In this document: positions 32,294-32,597 of the stretch, one piece after another
Position numbering within the stretch: the stretch's first letter is position 1
Layout of the letters: each line of letters starts with the position of its first letter
NCBI GenBank assembly: GCA_024230675.1
Contig: JAAERE010000082.1
Coordinates: 1-32,597, forward strand
Length of the DNA: 32,597 nt
Reading direction: 5' to 3'
Origin: a bacterium
GTDB taxonomy: Bacteria > Zixibacteria > MSB-5A5 > GN15 > FEB-12
The notes under the pieces: generated by a model
The model's input: only the letters and a program-made list of their open reading frames with translations
The model's database searches: none
What the model was told of the DNA's origin: nothing
Position numbers and translations under genes: made by a program

Positions 32294-32597
32294 GATACCT
32301 CCGAATCAAGCGGTATAGCTGAACCGCGGCCTGCGAGGGCGATCTCACAGTTGTCGAAACGGTCAGATGAGAGCGCCGGTAGTTTCGCCTCCGTTTTTCA
32401 AGCAGTTTCCGAATACGCTCTTTGAGCGCTTCTCCAGGCGTCTGCCCCGGACCAGGCCTGACGTAGAGCAAAGGTCGGTCGTCTGCCGGGTTCAGCCTGC
32501 GATAGAGTTCGCGGGCGGAACAACTGAGGTAAGCTGTCTGGCCATCGCCGAGCACCAGCTTTCTAATATCGGGGCTTTGCAGCGCTCCACCGCCAAG
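32280..32597 (-). CDS. aroK: Shikimate kinase, C-terminal part (5' end beyond window)
   Basis: The 105 codons visible from the right edge carry the end of shikimate kinase, which phosphorylates shikimate at the 3-hydroxyl with ATP. The visible segment begins with LGGGALQSPDIRKL, the LGGGA strand that contacts shikimate. Further on, ELYRRL, PLLYVRPGPGQTP (the flexible lid region) and KLLEKRRRNYRRSH (ATP/adenine-binding arginines, like the family's RxxxY pattern) match AroK. Walker A lies outside the window. The frame is open to the edge. The stop overlaps aroB by 14 bases. Confidence 0.9.
   Translation of the reverse strand, partial: LGGGALQSPDIRKLVLGDGQTAYLSCSARELYRRLNPADDRPLLYVRPGPGQTPGEALKERIRKLLEKRRRNYRRSHLTVSTTVRSPSQAAVQLYRLIRRYHGRN

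Overview
The window is a 32.6 kb stretch of chromosome from a free-living, diderm (Gram-negative, LPS-bearing) bacterium. It carries LptD, a LolA-like carrier, a BamD-like lipoprotein and two small outer-membrane barrels, and I see no phage, insertion sequence, integrase, tRNA, rRNA or CRISPR array. Every supported gene (26, two of them cut by the window edges) lies on the minus strand. Genes are packed with overlaps of a few bases and frequent GTG or TTG starts, which implies long, translationally coupled transcripts. The gene mix, the DTT-rich linker in LptD and the very long LptD suggest an uncultured lineage of the FCB/Zixibacteria/Gemmatimonadota type. That placement is inference and not secure.

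In transcription order (high to low coordinates): the end of a shikimate kinase, aroB and aroQ (32597-30748) form a shikimate-pathway block. It is followed by a putative lipoprotein (30746-29163) with the layout of an M2, angiotensin-converting-enzyme-like peptidase in which every zinc ligand has been replaced. After a 135-base gap with hairpins comes a MATE efflux transporter. Then follows a tightly coupled set (27616-18577): histone-deacetylase-family amidohydrolase, fumarylacetoacetate-hydrolase-family enzyme, exported M1-type metallopeptidase, unknown membrane protein, AlaX-L trans-editing factor and LptD. A small HU gene with its own terminator follows.

The next unit (18040-8862) combines chromosome segregation and envelope construction: ftsK, lolA, rimO, a membrane-anchored lytic transglycosylase, a BamD-like TPR lipoprotein, nadD and polA. 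Two tandem outer-membrane barrel proteins, coaE and a full-length transketolase come next (8820-4753).

The left end holds a class I aminotransferase, then three overlapping genes that look like a peptidoglycan-peptide salvage operon. These are an NlpC/P60 endopeptidase without a signal peptide, an L-Ala-D/L-Glu (dipeptide) epimerase and an exported N-acetylmuramoyl-L-alanine amidase. The first two match the logic of the Bacillus YkfC/YkfB pair.

The observations most worth following up are the zinc-less M2-like pseudopeptidase, the murein-salvage operon with its exported amidase, the DTT repeat inserted in the LptD barrel, and two genes (lolA and the deacetylase) whose starts look leaderless.
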